Source: Diphasiastrum complanatum (lineage: Eukaryota; Streptophyta; Lycopodiopsida; Lycopodiales; Lycopodiaceae). From it: 64,000 nucleotides of DNA. The notes below the pieces were generated by a model. It worked only from the letters and a program-made list of their open reading frames with translations, ran no database searches and was not told where the DNA came from. Shown in pieces: positions 1 through 14,300 of this stretch (position 1 is its first letter; each line of letters opens with the position of its first letter). Location of the stretch: contig CM055107.1 in the NCBI GenBank assembly GCA_029204225.1, positions 43,381,507 to 43,445,506 on the forward strand, in the 5' to 3' direction. The position numbers and the translations under genes are program-made.

Positions 1-562
1 AGCATTGATTTCTAATTGTGGGAATGCCCCCCAAGTGACTGGAACTAGGTTATTTTTCTCAACTAGCTTTGAGTTGAGTCTTGCACACAATATATAGCTT
101 CCACAATCTTTTCTTGATTATTCACATATTTGAAATGTTTTTTGTCACTTCTACCTTAACCGCAAATCGATTGTCAACTACATCAATGGTTTTGACAGCA
201 ACTGCTTGTATAATCGGGTGGGCTCAAATCCTTTGTCGAAGATAAATTACACTTCCTACAAGCTCTGCTTTTCATTCACAGATCATCTAATAAGTGTCAA
301 ACAACCAGTGATAGCAGACAACCAGTGATAGCAGGTCCTTCTAGTGCAGGTACTAGATTTTTCATGCAAAGATGCATATACGAGAAAATAATTGTTTAAC
401 CACTTCATACCTGTTGACTGTACAGTCACGGATGACAGCTTTACTTTTCAGACGTGTACGTGGCAAACCAAGAAGGTAGGTTACTGCTAAGGTTCAACAT
501 CCCAAACAGCGATTGAACTGTTTTCAACCACCAGTACACAACAAAATTTAGAGAATTTGGAG
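1..562. other. No gene seen; 3' flank or intron of the SET gene
   Basis: AT-rich sequence beyond the last supported exon. I found no exon with clear family motifs on either strand and no strong polyadenylation signal. A short direct repeat (ACAACCAGTGATAGCAG, twice near 302-334) is present. Confidence 0.4.
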
Positions 563-677
563 CTAAGTTTTGGAGGAGAGCCTCCTTTGTGCTTCTTTAA
601 GGACAGAAGGACCCTTGACGAAAAGAATAGGCAGCAATACTTCATTTGCAGCCTTTTCAACGTCTTTGCATTCCTTT
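563..677 (-). CDS. Probable last exon of the SET methyltransferase
   Basis: A 115-bp exon after acceptor CACTCCAG. It completes a split glutamine codon and runs [20 protein letters not shown] to ...RRLSSKT and TAG (563-565). The phase fits, but the usual G-I-P-Q-S-x-R-A and D-G-R-L-A-R-R-P blocks of the family are absent. The true 3' end may therefore use other exons left of the window, or the C-terminus may be divergent. Confidence 0.5.
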
Positions 678-752
678 CTGGAGTGCAATCATCAGATTAT
701 GTCTTTCATTTCATTGTTACGTAGCAATATCACTGATACTCGACAGCATATG

Positions 753-820
<68 letters not shown>

Positions 821-3328
821 AATCTGCCTATGGCCAATAGAAAGTGAACAAGATCTTACTGCATAGAAAAGCTATTGCCACCGCTATCAGAACCATCAAA
901 CTTTGGCAGAGTGTGCATGTCATGTGAATGCAAAAGTTTCAACTTGCTTGTTCGAAGTACATCTTTTCGTGACAATCCCATCCAGATCTCAACCTGACAT
1001 TACGTCCACAACGTAGCAAAACACATATTAATGTAAACTTTGGCGAAGACCACACAACCTACTGTAGACAAAGATGTACCAAAGAAGATTTTTTTATACT
1101 GTGATTTATCTTGCATGTAGCCTTCATGTAGGGCCCCACATAAAGTCAATACAAAGAAACTTGAACAGGACGCCAAGAATAAACTAAAGATGAGCTATGC
1201 AAGTGGTATCCACATCAAATCAGATAATTTATAAGTATGCGCCAAAATCAATGGTGGTGGCATAGAAAATACGTGTCTTTATAGAGCTCGCAAGTTCTTA
1301 CCTTCTTGTTTCAAAACTTTGAAGTTCAAGAACATCTCACTATTGTATATAAGAAAATTGGTGTGCATCGTACAAACCTGATCAAATGGATTATGAGGAA
1401 CCGTGAAACCAAAATCGAGTGCTAGGGTAACATTTGACAACCTTCCATAACTTATAACAACCTGGATTAAAAAACCAGTATGAACATCAGTCTCCAGCAG
1501 ACCATTTAACACCTAAAAAACTAAGATGACTATACATGCAAGATAGAAAAGAAAAAGTGTACACACAGTGTCTTCTATGTGTGTGTGCATGCATGTGAAA
1601 GGAGGATGAATTAATGTCTTGCAGTACCAAAGCTGGCACATAGAATTCCCATACTACTTACCAAGTAATTTTTAATCATGTGGGAGCACAATTTGTTATA
1701 ACAAAACTAAATTTATAATAAGATATAATATTTAGAACCATATCACTGAATATGTCAAGCTAAAGAACAGATTCAATCTACCATCGAAGTGCGAAACATA
1801 ATATATAAAATTGATCTTATAATATATAGGGCATTGGATGTTGAGACATTCCTCAGTGCCAATCTTCCCAACGAGCATGACCAGAAAGTTTGATCCATTC
1901 AATAATTTCGTGAAATCCATTTATCTCTACATGAAGTTGATGTGATGAAGCTAAAACTGTCCCAACATAGGTCTGAGAGTATGGGGCAATCAGATCTCTA
2001 GATATCATGTCTCCCAGGAAAAAGGAAATGCATCCACTAGAAGTCTAGCTTGAAATTTAGTACTTTCTGAGTCTCAAACTTGTCAAAATATAATCGATAT
2101 ATACTACCAACCATAACAAGGATTCTTCTTTCCAACCAGTGAAAGAGATGCCTACCGAGTATGGAGAGTCACTTACCCAAAACAACCACCAAGTGCTATG
2201 ACCCTATGTTCATATGTGACCAAGCAGAAGATAGCTTCCAACTATCAAGGAGGCATAAAGAACGCAGCGAAGATAATCCTATGAGGTGGTTGACATATAG
2301 ATGGAGGCAATAAAAACATGGCCAATAAGATAATACAGGTCATGTGCACAATGTCTACAACATATACATGGCTCGTATTATCTTATTGGCCATGTTATTA
2401 TACATGTCCAATGCCAGATTTGAATAGAATGTCAAAGAGATGGCAGATAATCCTTGTATCATGTAGATATGCATGCTATTAGAGGAAAAATCAATAGATG
2501 TTAATTTGGGTAGACTAGCCCTTCCTAGAGCCAACTAGTAGATACTAGACACCTAGCTCACGCTAAAGATAAGTCATCTAAAAAGCACGTCTAAGAATTC
2601 ATACAAGACAATCATTTGCATTGGTTAGTCACCTAGTATGAAAATCTACTTGCACATGAAAAATTGGGATGTATTCTAGACCATAACTTTTATACTTGTC
2701 AGTTTCATTTTCCATCCTCTATCCAAACAAAATTTGGGCAATACATCAAAGTGTTGATGTTGACTCTCTCTAGATGAAGAAGTTTTGTGCCCATTTGACA
2801 TAAAGGAGTATTGAAGGAAAGATTCTCCAACATATTGTATGTACCTTCACTGTCACAGACAGCTACCAACAAACAACTATTCAATGTATAGGCTCCAATG
2901 TATAGGCCAAAACAACTAGGGCAGAGTGATGTCACATCCCTAGGATTGAAGTCCTTGAAATTTGAAGTGGCTTACCCACATCTTCACATACAATTCACAA
3001 GTATGAGAGGTCAATTATATATGCTGGATATCTAATGTTCAATCTGCAAATATCCGCAAATGAAAAATGATGAATGAAAGGCATACAACACATCACATGA
3101 CACTCATGCATGAATGCATTGATTATAAAAGTGAATGTATCCTCTTTATTGTTCCACCTGCAAGGCCAATAGGGAAAACAAGTGTGTGTAGAAATGAGCA
3201 ACATTCAAGGTAGAATCTCTTGCTTTCTTGCAATCACAAAGCAAGAGAGTTCCCTAAAGCTTCTTGTCTTGTCTTGAACTCCCAAGAGTAGGGTGATCTC
3301 TTCTATATCATGTTCGGGAGAAGCTTTC

Positions 3329-3385
<57 letters not shown>

Positions 3386-6237
3386 CCATTAATGTCTTTT
3401 GATGCCAAAAGGCACATAAGACGAAGTAGTACATGCCAATTGTGTATAGCAACAAAAGGATTGTACAAATGCCTCCAAATAATGGATATTCAATAAACAC
3501 AAAAACTAGAGTCTAAAAAGCTGATATGAAAATGAAAATGAAACATGAACTTACCAAAAATATAGTGCTCAGGCTATATGTAGCCAATGATATCCATGCA
3601 CTCTCAACTATGATATGGGTGCTTGACGGAATTAGAGGGGCCCATGTAGTAGAGACGCGTTGATGACGAATGTATCTCATACTCTAGTGTTAACTAGGAT
3701 AGGGTCTCCGAATAGGACCTTCATGGGGCCTCTGGAGGCACGAGTATCAGAAAGGTGGGATGTTTACCAACCAGTTATCACCGTCATGCAAAATCCTTTT
3801 TAAGCGTGAAACATGAAAAACGAGATGAATTTCACGATCAACAAGTAAATCCAATTCATAAGCAACGTTATTTATTATCTTAACAAATTTCCAAGGTCCA
3901 CAGTATCTAGGTGATAACTTACAATACTTCCCTATCTCAGGGGTTTCCGGTCCCTTGGAATTCCAAGAAACACCATGTCTCTTTTCTCAATTCTCATGGT
4001 GTACGATCCAAAATCAGCATAAGTCTTTGTCCGATCCATCACTGCTTTCACATTTTCCTTTGTTACTCCAACATTTGTTGGGTGTGAGGGAGAAATTTCA
4101 CAGCACTAGGCATCTTATGAGGCATACGTATCATAATTGGACTGGCTGGTCTAAAACCACAATTTAGCTCAAGAGGACTTAGCTTCGTAGATACATTCCT
4201 TTTATCATTATGAGCAAACTCTGACAATGGCAAGTAACTGCATTTGCTTTTCAATCGCCCTAAGCATGTCTTTCAAAGTTTGATTGATTCTCTCTGTTTG
4301 TCCAGACGTTTCAGGATGATCAATACTACTCAATTCCAATTGCACCTCTAACTTGTCAAATACTGCAATCCAAAAACTACCAGCAGAACGAGAGTCCCTT
4401 GCCAGACACAATGGATCTAGGTAATCCATGAAGTCTGAATACATGTTGCATAAACAAATCAGCCATACCAGGTGCATCAATCTTATTACAATTAGGATAA
4501 AATGAACCATTTTAGTGAGTCTGTCAACCACAACTAAGATGGCATTATGTTGTTGCTGTGTACGTGGTAAACATGTAATAAAGTCTATAGAAATACTCCT
4601 CCATCTCCCCTCAAGAATGGGTAACGGGTTTAACAATCTAGGCACTTTAATCCTTTAGCCTTATTAACATGACACTTAAAACAATGTGCAACATAATGAT
4701 TGACTTCGTTCTTAGGTTTAGACCACAATAAATTATCTCGTATCAACTCATAGGTTCTATCGCACTAGGATGACTAGCATTAGGGCTATCGTGACAGAGA
4801 TGCAAGATCCTCTTTTGCAACACCTCACAAGCTAGAATAAGAGCCTTACCATTTCTCATCACTATTCCATCTTCTACGGAATATTTAAGATAAGTGCGAA
4901 CCAAGGTAGGAGAGCTCTCCTCTTGAGACTCTAACTTTCCCTGACTAACCTCCTATTCCACTTTCTTATAGTGAGGACCTTTCTGTTGCCTTTCTTATCT
5001 CAACATGATTCTTGGCACCTCTCTTGTGCCAAATCTCCATTAGGAAATCTTGGATAAACTTAGACCATTTGCCTTGTCAGCCTCTAAAGTCTGCTTGCTT
5101 ACGAAAGTATCTCAAGGTATGATCATCAGTGAATACCTCAAATTCTGATCCATATGCCTTCATGCCTCTATTGCATGAACTATGGCATACAACTCCTTTT
5201 CATGAGTTGGATAATTACGTTGTGTTGAGGTGAGCTTGTTCTCGAAGGCTACATGCCTTACCTCCTGCATCAGCACTGCTCCCACAACAATTGTCACTCA
5301 TGTTCGTATCTAGGACATAGGGCTTTTGAGGGTCTACAATCTTTAGAGTGTCACACTCAACAATAGCTTGCTTAATTGATCAAAGCTTGCTTGTTGCAGT
5401 TCAGTCCACTCAACAAATCTATTCGCTTGAGTCAAATCAATCAAAGATGTTGCTATTTAGGTGTATTTTTTAAAATATTTTCTATCAAAGACTAGCAATT
5501 CAAGAAAGAAACGGAGTGCTATCAAATCAACTTGTCACATCAGCTAGCACAGGCCACGCAACGATCACAACAACCTTCTTAGGATATGGTCTCACTCCAT
5601 TAGCAAATACTATATGACCAAGATACTCTATTTCCTCATAAACAATTCATTCTTTTATTATTGGCAAATAAAGTGTTTTCCCTCAAAGTAGACAACACAG
5701 CTCTAAGGTGAGTCATATGCTTCACCTCACCTACACTATAAAAACGTCACCAGCAAAATTTATGATAAATTTACCCATGCACGTCATTCATCATCATCAT
5801 GAATGCAGCTAGGGCATTATTCAACCCAAATGAAATCACAAGGTACTAATAGTGACCAAATTGAGTTTTGAAAGCAGTCATGTATACATCCTCTTCACGA
5901 ACTCTAACTTGATGCTATCCATTCTTTAGGTCTATTTTAATAAACATAGTGGCACCTGACAAGGCATCTAGCAGATGATCTTCTTCATCCATATTTGGGG
6001 AAGTTCGTGATACTTTACTTAGATGATATCCTCATCTAGAGTAGAACCTTGAAGGAGCACGAGGAGCATCTCAAAACTATCTTGAAGTTACTAAGGCAGG
6101 AGAAGCTCTACGTCCAAGAATCCAAGTGTGAATCTTTTCAAACAAGACTAGTATATCTCAGTCACATTATTTCGAACCGTGGAGATGTACTTACTTGGTC
6201 TTATAAGCCTTTTGGCATTAAAAGACATTAATAAAGT

Positions 6238-6293
<56 letters not shown>

Positions 6294-9200
6294 GTGCCTA
6301 CAAGACCACATACTTGCTCACCCGCAACATAGTCTCGGTCTGCAACAACCTATAAAACAAGTTTGAAAATGTATCAAAACATGCTCACTTCATGAACATT
6401 CCCTTTGTCATCCTAATTTGTAGAGCTTGTAAGTACCTAGAACTTGACATCGAATGACGGAACTTTGCATATACACATACAGCACCATTTACATCTTCAA
6501 CGAAAATACTACTTCAAACACCTACAAACTGCAGAATTCAGAGTTTTTCTATAAGATAATGATATGACAACCACCAAATTTCAGACTTTTGATTTGATGA
6601 GAGAAATATGTGAGCAATTTGTGGTATCCTTGTTTATGCTGGCTCGTTTGTTTACAACAAACATGCAGTAGAAGTAAGTATACATGCATCAACGAAAAAA
6701 ACATAGACGTCCAATTTCCATGTGATCACCTCAGCAAAACCCTTTTCTTCATCGTAAGAAAGCAAAGTGCGACAACTCGAATCATGGTTGAGGAAGTCAA
6801 CAAAAGGCACCTGTTCAAGGGGATCATCTAGATTAACCAACCATTCTAGTAACATGGATCCAATAAGAAAGACTGCTAAAGAAAGACCATAATGTTTTGC
6901 CTATGGACAGCAGAGTGTTTTTTTGAAATATGTTTATTATGGCATTGCCAATAGCCTTCTACAATCTAACGAACAAAAATATGAACGATCAAAAACTTTT
7001 GCAAAGTCTTCTAAATGGTGTAGAAACTAAACAAAAAGAAGGAATATAAGCATGTGAATACCAGCGCTAGTGTGTGGAGTGCCTCAATTCCCCAAGCACG
7101 AGAACACACTGCAATGAATCAAATGCAATTGGCCCAACTTTTTGTTGGAAGTCAGAAACATATATAGAGATTTCCATTCACGAATACAATTTGCCTTCAA
7201 ATAGTTAAGCTATTATGAAAATATATATAGTATCAAGCTTTCAACTCCAAACAAGCATGTCTGACATGCACCCTGTACTTTGTATAGAAATTACCATCTA
7301 CTTACCTGATATACACAGAAGCTTGTAAGCATCATTATAAAACAACATCGTTTTCACATAATTTAGGAGCATGAGTCAAAAAATAATCATATTACATAAT
7401 CAAAGTACATTTTATTTATGGTTGATGAATAAAGTCTTCAAAATTTGATAATGTATCTCAAAAAGCATAGTAAAATGTTTATGTTTTCTGCACGTCCATG
7501 AATTGATTACTTAAGTGTTCTCTAGGAATACAACAAACTAAGCAGTACATTCCACTAAATTTTTATCACCAACAGCCAAAAAAATGCTCATTGTTGTTGA
7601 GGCTAATAAAAACAACCATACATTATGTAGGTACAAGAGTGCAAGGATTAGACGATGGTATAAAGAGGAGAGGACTCCTACCAACATTGCCACTTGTACT
7701 CGCATAAGTCTTATATGAGCATGCTCTACTCCAAGTATCTGAGATAACTCAAACTGGGTGTGCTCGTGATTTTGTGCACATATGTCACAAAAAATACATT
7801 TTAATAGAAATGCAAATGCCTAAAAGCTAGATAATTACAACTATGTCGTTATACACAATCACTTGAACCTTGGGTCCTCATTTTGTTTATCGGGCTACCA
7901 GGAGAACCAAATACCTCTGGTAGAAATTAAGAAGCCACCTATAAAATTGTTGAATGAACCAGCAGTTGTATGCTAGCTATATGACTCCGGAGTTGTGCCT
8001 CATACAAGCTATGACTATTCTAGATATACATATATCTGGTCAAAATGATCCAGTGATACATGTCTCCCACTTGTGCCAAGTGTTCCATAAAAGTGTTACT
8101 GCAAATTTGTACATGATGTCCCAAGCCGATTGTATGGACCAGAAATGACACAAAGGCATCACAATGGATATCAGAGCACTGACATTCTAATACAATTGAT
8201 ATACAAATAAATCTATTATTGCTTGTAGTAAACCTTGCCGTTGTATCAATGGTCACGCGAGGATATACCATCCAAATAAAGGCAGTAGATACCATGTCCA
8301 AGGACCAAACATACCAATAATGGAAATGTGAGCTCCAAGGACAGACGATTGGCCAAAGTCTAATGAAAGACTACTAATACCCCCAATGTTTTCGCATTGT
8401 CTCTCCTGATGTGTATCATAAAAATTTTGTTGCCAGATCTACATAGTACACAGAAAAACCCTACTAGCATGACCCGCCAGAAACCTGCTGCAAATAGAGA
8501 AGCAGCATGTGAAAATCAGCTCCCCACTTTGTAACTGCATGACTCTAATGGTTCAAAGATGTCATCAGAAACGAACCATCATGTAATACAAGTCGATCAC
8601 TATATCCAATGGCAACGATATAGGAGTCCGTCATAATGTGTTAGAACTTCAATACATAAGAAGGCATCTTGATTAAAAGATACCGATGAAGCTCGACAAT
8701 ACAAAGAAAAGGGCCCTGCCAGTATGATTGCCATACGAAGATACTAAAGCTACTAGACATCCTGAAGTACAATTGTGCCCATATGAAGGAGCTGATACAC
8801 AGGTTGCCAAAGTATAGAATAGACAAGCCAACTAGCCAAATGGGAAGACCTTTCCAGTATAAAGCTCCTTTGTCGAGAAGTGTCACAACGGATGATAAGT
8901 TGCCACAGTAGTATTGAGCATTGGCATGTATAAGGGCCATAGAGAAGCACATAGCTCCATCAAAACTACAGGAACAAAGGAACAACATGTACCTTCGCCA
9001 GGATTACCAACATGTGATTTGTAGAAAGCTCATAGTATAAATACTAAACCTCTACTACCTCGATATCATCATGTGACCAATACAAATCCTCTATAGATAG
9101 AGCATCATGTTGTGAGCCATCTAACTCTATAAATACATATGCTTATGCCCCAACCAGCTAATATCCCCTCTATAGTTTGAATACTAGCATGCTCCGTATG

Positions 9201-10630
9201 ACAATCGATCGTGCACATGTTGTGTAAAAACCTCTAATTTATCTAGGACACTTTGTACCCATGTACGCACTTCTTCGTAGTAAAAAAAGGAAATCTTGAA
9301 TCTCCTCACTTCAATTTGCTTAAAACCCAAGTAAATAAAATAGCTTGTGAAAAAATTGCATTGCTAGAGATAGAAAGATTAACGCAAACCAGCTGGTTGC
9401 AACTTGGACAAGCATCTCAAATTCCGTTCATTCAGTTCACTCGCATTCTTAACTCCTGTCGGAGGAGTCAGATGCCATTGGATCTTTGTTCAATGAAGAT
9501 AGGTTGGATGGATCCAACTCTCTGTGGAGTCACATGATTAAGAAATTACTGACTGCAGCATAAGTGGGGTGCACTGGTGGAGGGGCAAGATCTGGCATGG
9601 ATACGAAAACTGCTGGCTAGGGAGATCATCCGGATGGGAAGGGAAAGAAGAAGGGATCTCATCCACATCCTGGAAGGCCTCGTCAGTAGCATCCTGGGCC
9701 TGCTCGGGTAGCAGAGAATCCATGAGAAAATCGTAAACTGGGGGCGTGCGAGCAACAGGACGTGGTGGTGGAACCGCAGTGGCAACTGGTGGACGTGATG
9801 GGACGGGATCCACCGGAATGGGTGCAGATGGGGTGCGTGTGGCGGAACTGTCTGAGGGGGATGAGGGGCAATGGGACGGGACGAGGATGCACTCCCTCTC
9901 CTCGTGCGTGCCAGCCAAGCAGGCAGAAACTCTGGGTCAGCCACATAAGGAGCAGTGCAAAACCGGAGAACGCCCTCCGAAATGGTGTTCTCCCCCGCCA
10001 CAAGACATGGCCCGTAGGTGTCCAGTAGTCGCTGCTTGTCGGGGACGGACATGCTGCCACAAGGGGCAGCATTTAAGGTGCCATCATTTTTGGCACGTGC
10101 ACCGAGCAGGTGGCCTTTAAGGCGAGTGAGGGACGCAGCAAATTCGACGAGGCAGTATCGGCAACGCACGATCTTCTGACCGGTCTTGCTGGACTTGTCG
10201 GCAACCCGACTGACAATGTCTACCTTGTCCCACAGACCGAAAAGGTCGGAATGCACCATTGCGATGGAGAAAACTAGGGAAAAAATGCAGATGAAGCTGG
10301 AGCTAGAAGGATGGATTGCTGGAAAAAAAACAGCAAGGTTCATTGTTGGAGAGACTCTAAAAATGGGCGAAGGCAGGGCGAAGCAAATCAGATGCAGGGT
10401 AGGGCGTTGCGTGGGCGAAGGGCGACGCAAGGGATCGAAGGCAGACAAGCAAAACAGCAGCGATGGCAGGGCGGAGGAGGGGGCAAAAAAATTTCAGAGA
10501 AGATGCGAGGGGGGCGAGTAGGTTTAGGTAAGAATTTTTTTTTAAAAATATTAAATATTAAATAATATTTTATATTGTGGTACCGCGGTACCAGTATGGT
10601 TCCGCGGTACCCAGTACCGCGGGACCTATG

Positions 10631-10662
<32 letters not shown>

Positions 10663-10940
10663 ATATATATATATGTATGTATGTATCAGACACGAGGGTC
10701 CGGGCAGAAGTGCCCACGTCCGCGTCCGACGCCTAGACCCGGACGCGTCCGACCCCCGGACGCGGGGTCGGACGCGTCCATTTTTTTTTTAAGGGCTGGA
10801 CGCGTCCGGGGCCCAGAACGCGTCCGGGCCCCGGACGCGTTTTTTTAAACAAAAAAACTCGTGGGCCCTGCGGTCAGTCTGCAGAACCCGAGAGCAGTAA
10901 GAGAGCGGAAGAGGGCGGAAGAGGGAGAGTGTGGGAGAGC

Positions 10941-11008
<68 letters not shown>

Positions 11009-11288
11009 GTGTTTGTGTGTGTGTGAAAATTGTGTGTGTGAAAATTGTGTATGTGAGAATTGTGTGTGTGTGTGTGTGAAAATTGTGTGTTGATTTGTGT
11101 GCATTCAGTTGTGTGTGTGATGATGTGTGTGTGAGAGAGAGAGAGGAAGAGACAGAGAGTGTGAGGGACGGAGAGAGAGAGGATTTGTGTGAGTTTAGGA
11201 TTTAGGTGTAAGGGTGCTTGGGTTTGGGGTTTAGGGTTTAGGGTGGGAGAGAGAGCTTGGGTTTCCGTGCTTCTGTGTGTGTGTGTGC

Positions 11289-11380
<92 letters not shown>

Positions 11381-14300
11381 TGCTCGTCCCATTTGGGATG
11401 AGGTGGAGGTGATGCCCGACAAAAAGTGGCGTTGCCATTTTTGTCGAAAGCAGTTCACAGGGAACGCCTCTCGGGTTCGAGCACATCTGGGGGGGTTGCG
11501 AGTCCTACCCTACGGGATCGGCATTTGTATGGTCATCCCCGCTGCGGAGAGGGCTCGCATTATGGAGACATATTCTGAGACAGCTGCTGAGCCCGACGAG
11601 CCGTCCACAGATGCCGCGGACTCTATTTCTACTGGTGCACCCACTGCCACCGCCCCTACCACTGGTACACCCACCACCCCCACCGTCGCATCTGCACCCG
11701 CCACCGCCGCTGCATCCGCACCCGCCCCCCCCCCCCCGCCCGCCTCCGCCAGTACTCCCCATGGATCCACAGCCTCCACTGCTGCACCTACGCCTCTGCC
11801 ATCACCGTCAGATCTTCACGGCCTGTCCACATCCTCCACTTCCGCACCTGCACCCATGCCACCACCTCCAGTCCGCATCGTCCATCCGCATCCTCCCTAC
11901 CATCCACATCCCGAGGCCCCAGACAGACGTCCATGCTGGGATCTTTCAGAGAGGGGCAACATAGAGAGGCCACCAGGACCATAGCACAGATGTTCCATGA
12001 CCTGAACCTCCCCTTTATCATGGCATCATCCCGCATCTTTCGAGAGGCTATCTCGAAAGTTGCAGTCTGCGGGCTAGGCTACACACCACCCACACCCGAC
12101 GCACTACGAGGCCCTTTACTCCAGGACCGGGTTGCATCAGTTAGAGAGAGACTGGCCGCACTGCACGAGGCTTGGGATAGATATGGCTGTTCCATCATGG
12201 CTGATGGGTGGACTGATCGTCGCAGACGTCCACTCATCAACGTGATTGTTTCCAGTTGTTACGGTTCCATGTTCTTGTGCAGCATCGACGTCTCCGAGGC
12301 AGGGAGAGTGCATTCGGCCGAGTACATTCACGGCATCATTCGCGCGGCGATAGAGGAGGTCGGGCCACAACGCGTTGTCCAGGTATAATATTCTTTCATT
12401 AGTTGCTTGCTCATTTGCTGCTTGACGTTGATACAATAGTTTTGCGTAGTTTTCGATTGATTGCAATGTGTTTCCGAGCTGTGAACTGATCGTGTGAACG
12501 TATCGCAAAAGGTTGTGACGGACAATGCGTCCAACTGCTGCGGTATGGGGGAGCTTCTTATGGCAGACTACCCCTCCATTGTCTGGACTCCATGTGCCGC
12601 ACACTCACTGGACCTCCTCCTGCATTCCATCGGGCGCCTGCCTTGGGTCAGTGACATTCTCACGAGGGCACTTGCGGTTGTGGACTTCGTCACACGCAAG
12701 CGCCGCATGACGGCCCTTTTCCGCACATTCAGTAGGTAAGGTGCCACTTATTTTATGACTCGTTCAAGATGCTCCTTTTTTTTTGCTCGTTTTATGTGTG
12801 CCTCTCATTCCGTTTGTCAATGCAGGCTCGACTTGAAGAACCCCGCTTCGCCTACCAGTTCATCATGCTTGAGCGGCTACACAAGCTCAAGGGTGAATTG
12901 CGGCACATGGCCACTTCGGCAGAGTTCACCGCCATGGACTTGTCCACGACCCCAGAGGGCTTGGCCTTCCACAAGATCCTCTTCACGGAGCCTTTTTGGG
13001 TGGATATGCAGCAACTGATGGACGTCATGCGCCCCATCTACTCTGTTCTGAGACTCGTTGATCGCGAGGGGAGCACGATGGGCCTCATTTACGAGTTCAT
13101 GGACCGCATAGGCGAGTCTCTCCAGCGTTCTGAGCTGGACCCTGCCAGGTATAACTTTTTTCCGTCTCACCATCCTTACTTCCATTTCGCACTCTGTTTC
13201 GTCTTGCTGCCGCAACACGATGGTATGTAACTGTTGCCTCCACGTGGTTTGGTCCACAGGTTGGAGCCTATCAGGCGCTTGTGGCAGCGGCGATGGGATA
13301 AGTTTCATCAGCCCATTCACAGTGTGGCCACATATTGCATCCGTTGTTTCAGAGCGAGAGGCAGTACGACGATGCAGAGCTGCGTGCGGACTGGTTCGCA
13401 TACATCCGCCTCCTCAGCAGCGACAGTGGGTTCCGCAGCAGGCTCGAGGTGCAGAGGCTCGATTACAAGTAAACTCTTGATCTATCGTACGCTGTCGTTC
13501 ATTCAATTTCCCAGCGCGGGCTCAAGTGTACTCACGCACATCGCTGATCAACTGCAGGCTCTCTCTGGGGCTGTTCGGCAAGGACCTTGCACGTGTCCGA
13601 GAGAACAGGCTCTTGCCTGTATCATGGTGGGAGAGCTACGGCGCCGGGCAGCCATACCTGAGGACGCTCGCGCTCCGAGTCCTTTCACAGGTATGTTGTT
13701 CGATCTCATTCATCCAACCAGTTTTTGCATTTTCTCTACAAGGTCGGTACTCACTCAAGTTGTTGCCAATTAATGCAGGACTGTTCTGCTTGCGTGTGCG
13801 AGCGGAACTGGTCAGCGTTCAGCCTTGTTCACACGAACAGGCGGAACCGTCTGACGACGGAGCGGTGCAATGACCTGGTGTACTGCAACACCAACACCAG
13901 AGTGGTTCGACGCATCACGGAGAGCATGAGGGCAGGAGGCGCACGCGCCCTACTCCTGCAGGTATATTTCATTGCTCCGTCGTTTTGCTTTCGCATTGGT
14001 TTGAGACATTTAGTTTAATGCCCTCATTGTTGCTTCGGCTATTCTCACGAATGATTGACTTGTGCAGATCAATCCCGATGAGTGCCTGGTTGCAGCGGCA
14101 GATCATGAGCCAGAGCTAGAGGTTGATCCAAACGATGCCGCTCGGCGTGCTCTGCGGGGTGAGCCCGACGATGATGTCGATGCCGATGAGACCACCACCC
14201 TCCCTGCTGACGTTCCATTGCCCCCCTCTGATGATGAGCCCACATATGATTCAGACGAGACGGTCGAACTAGCAGGGGATGGTCTACGTGCCCCACCCAT

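Noticed and set aside
570-866. ORFs with long RERERE or SLSLSL runs (also near 3,300, 11,200, 14,800, 16,900, 17,200, 39,450, 52,800)
   Set aside because: They are translations of (GA)n/(CT)n microsatellites with no other coding signal.
8641-8988. 115-codon minus-strand hydrophobic ORF
   Set aside because: No family motif or splice context, and a second frame overlaps it; likely chance or an old repeat.
9253-9537. 94-codon plus-strand ORF left of the truncated family II copy
   Set aside because: No domain, no splice context and no similarity to anything else in the window; probably chance.
10388-10717. Minus-strand ORF with YIYIY runs across the TA tract
   Set aside because: Product of the (TA)n repeat and transposon end, not a gene.
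11010-11095. CRISPR-like or satellite array (GTGTGTGTGAAAATT repeats)
   Set aside because: Short imperfect tandem microsatellite inside a plant transposon leader; no spacers of even length.
11505-11779. Gly/Ala-rich minus-strand ORFs opposite transposase exon 1 (also 17,406-17,957)
   Set aside because: Shadow of the proline/alanine-rich linker on the coding strand.
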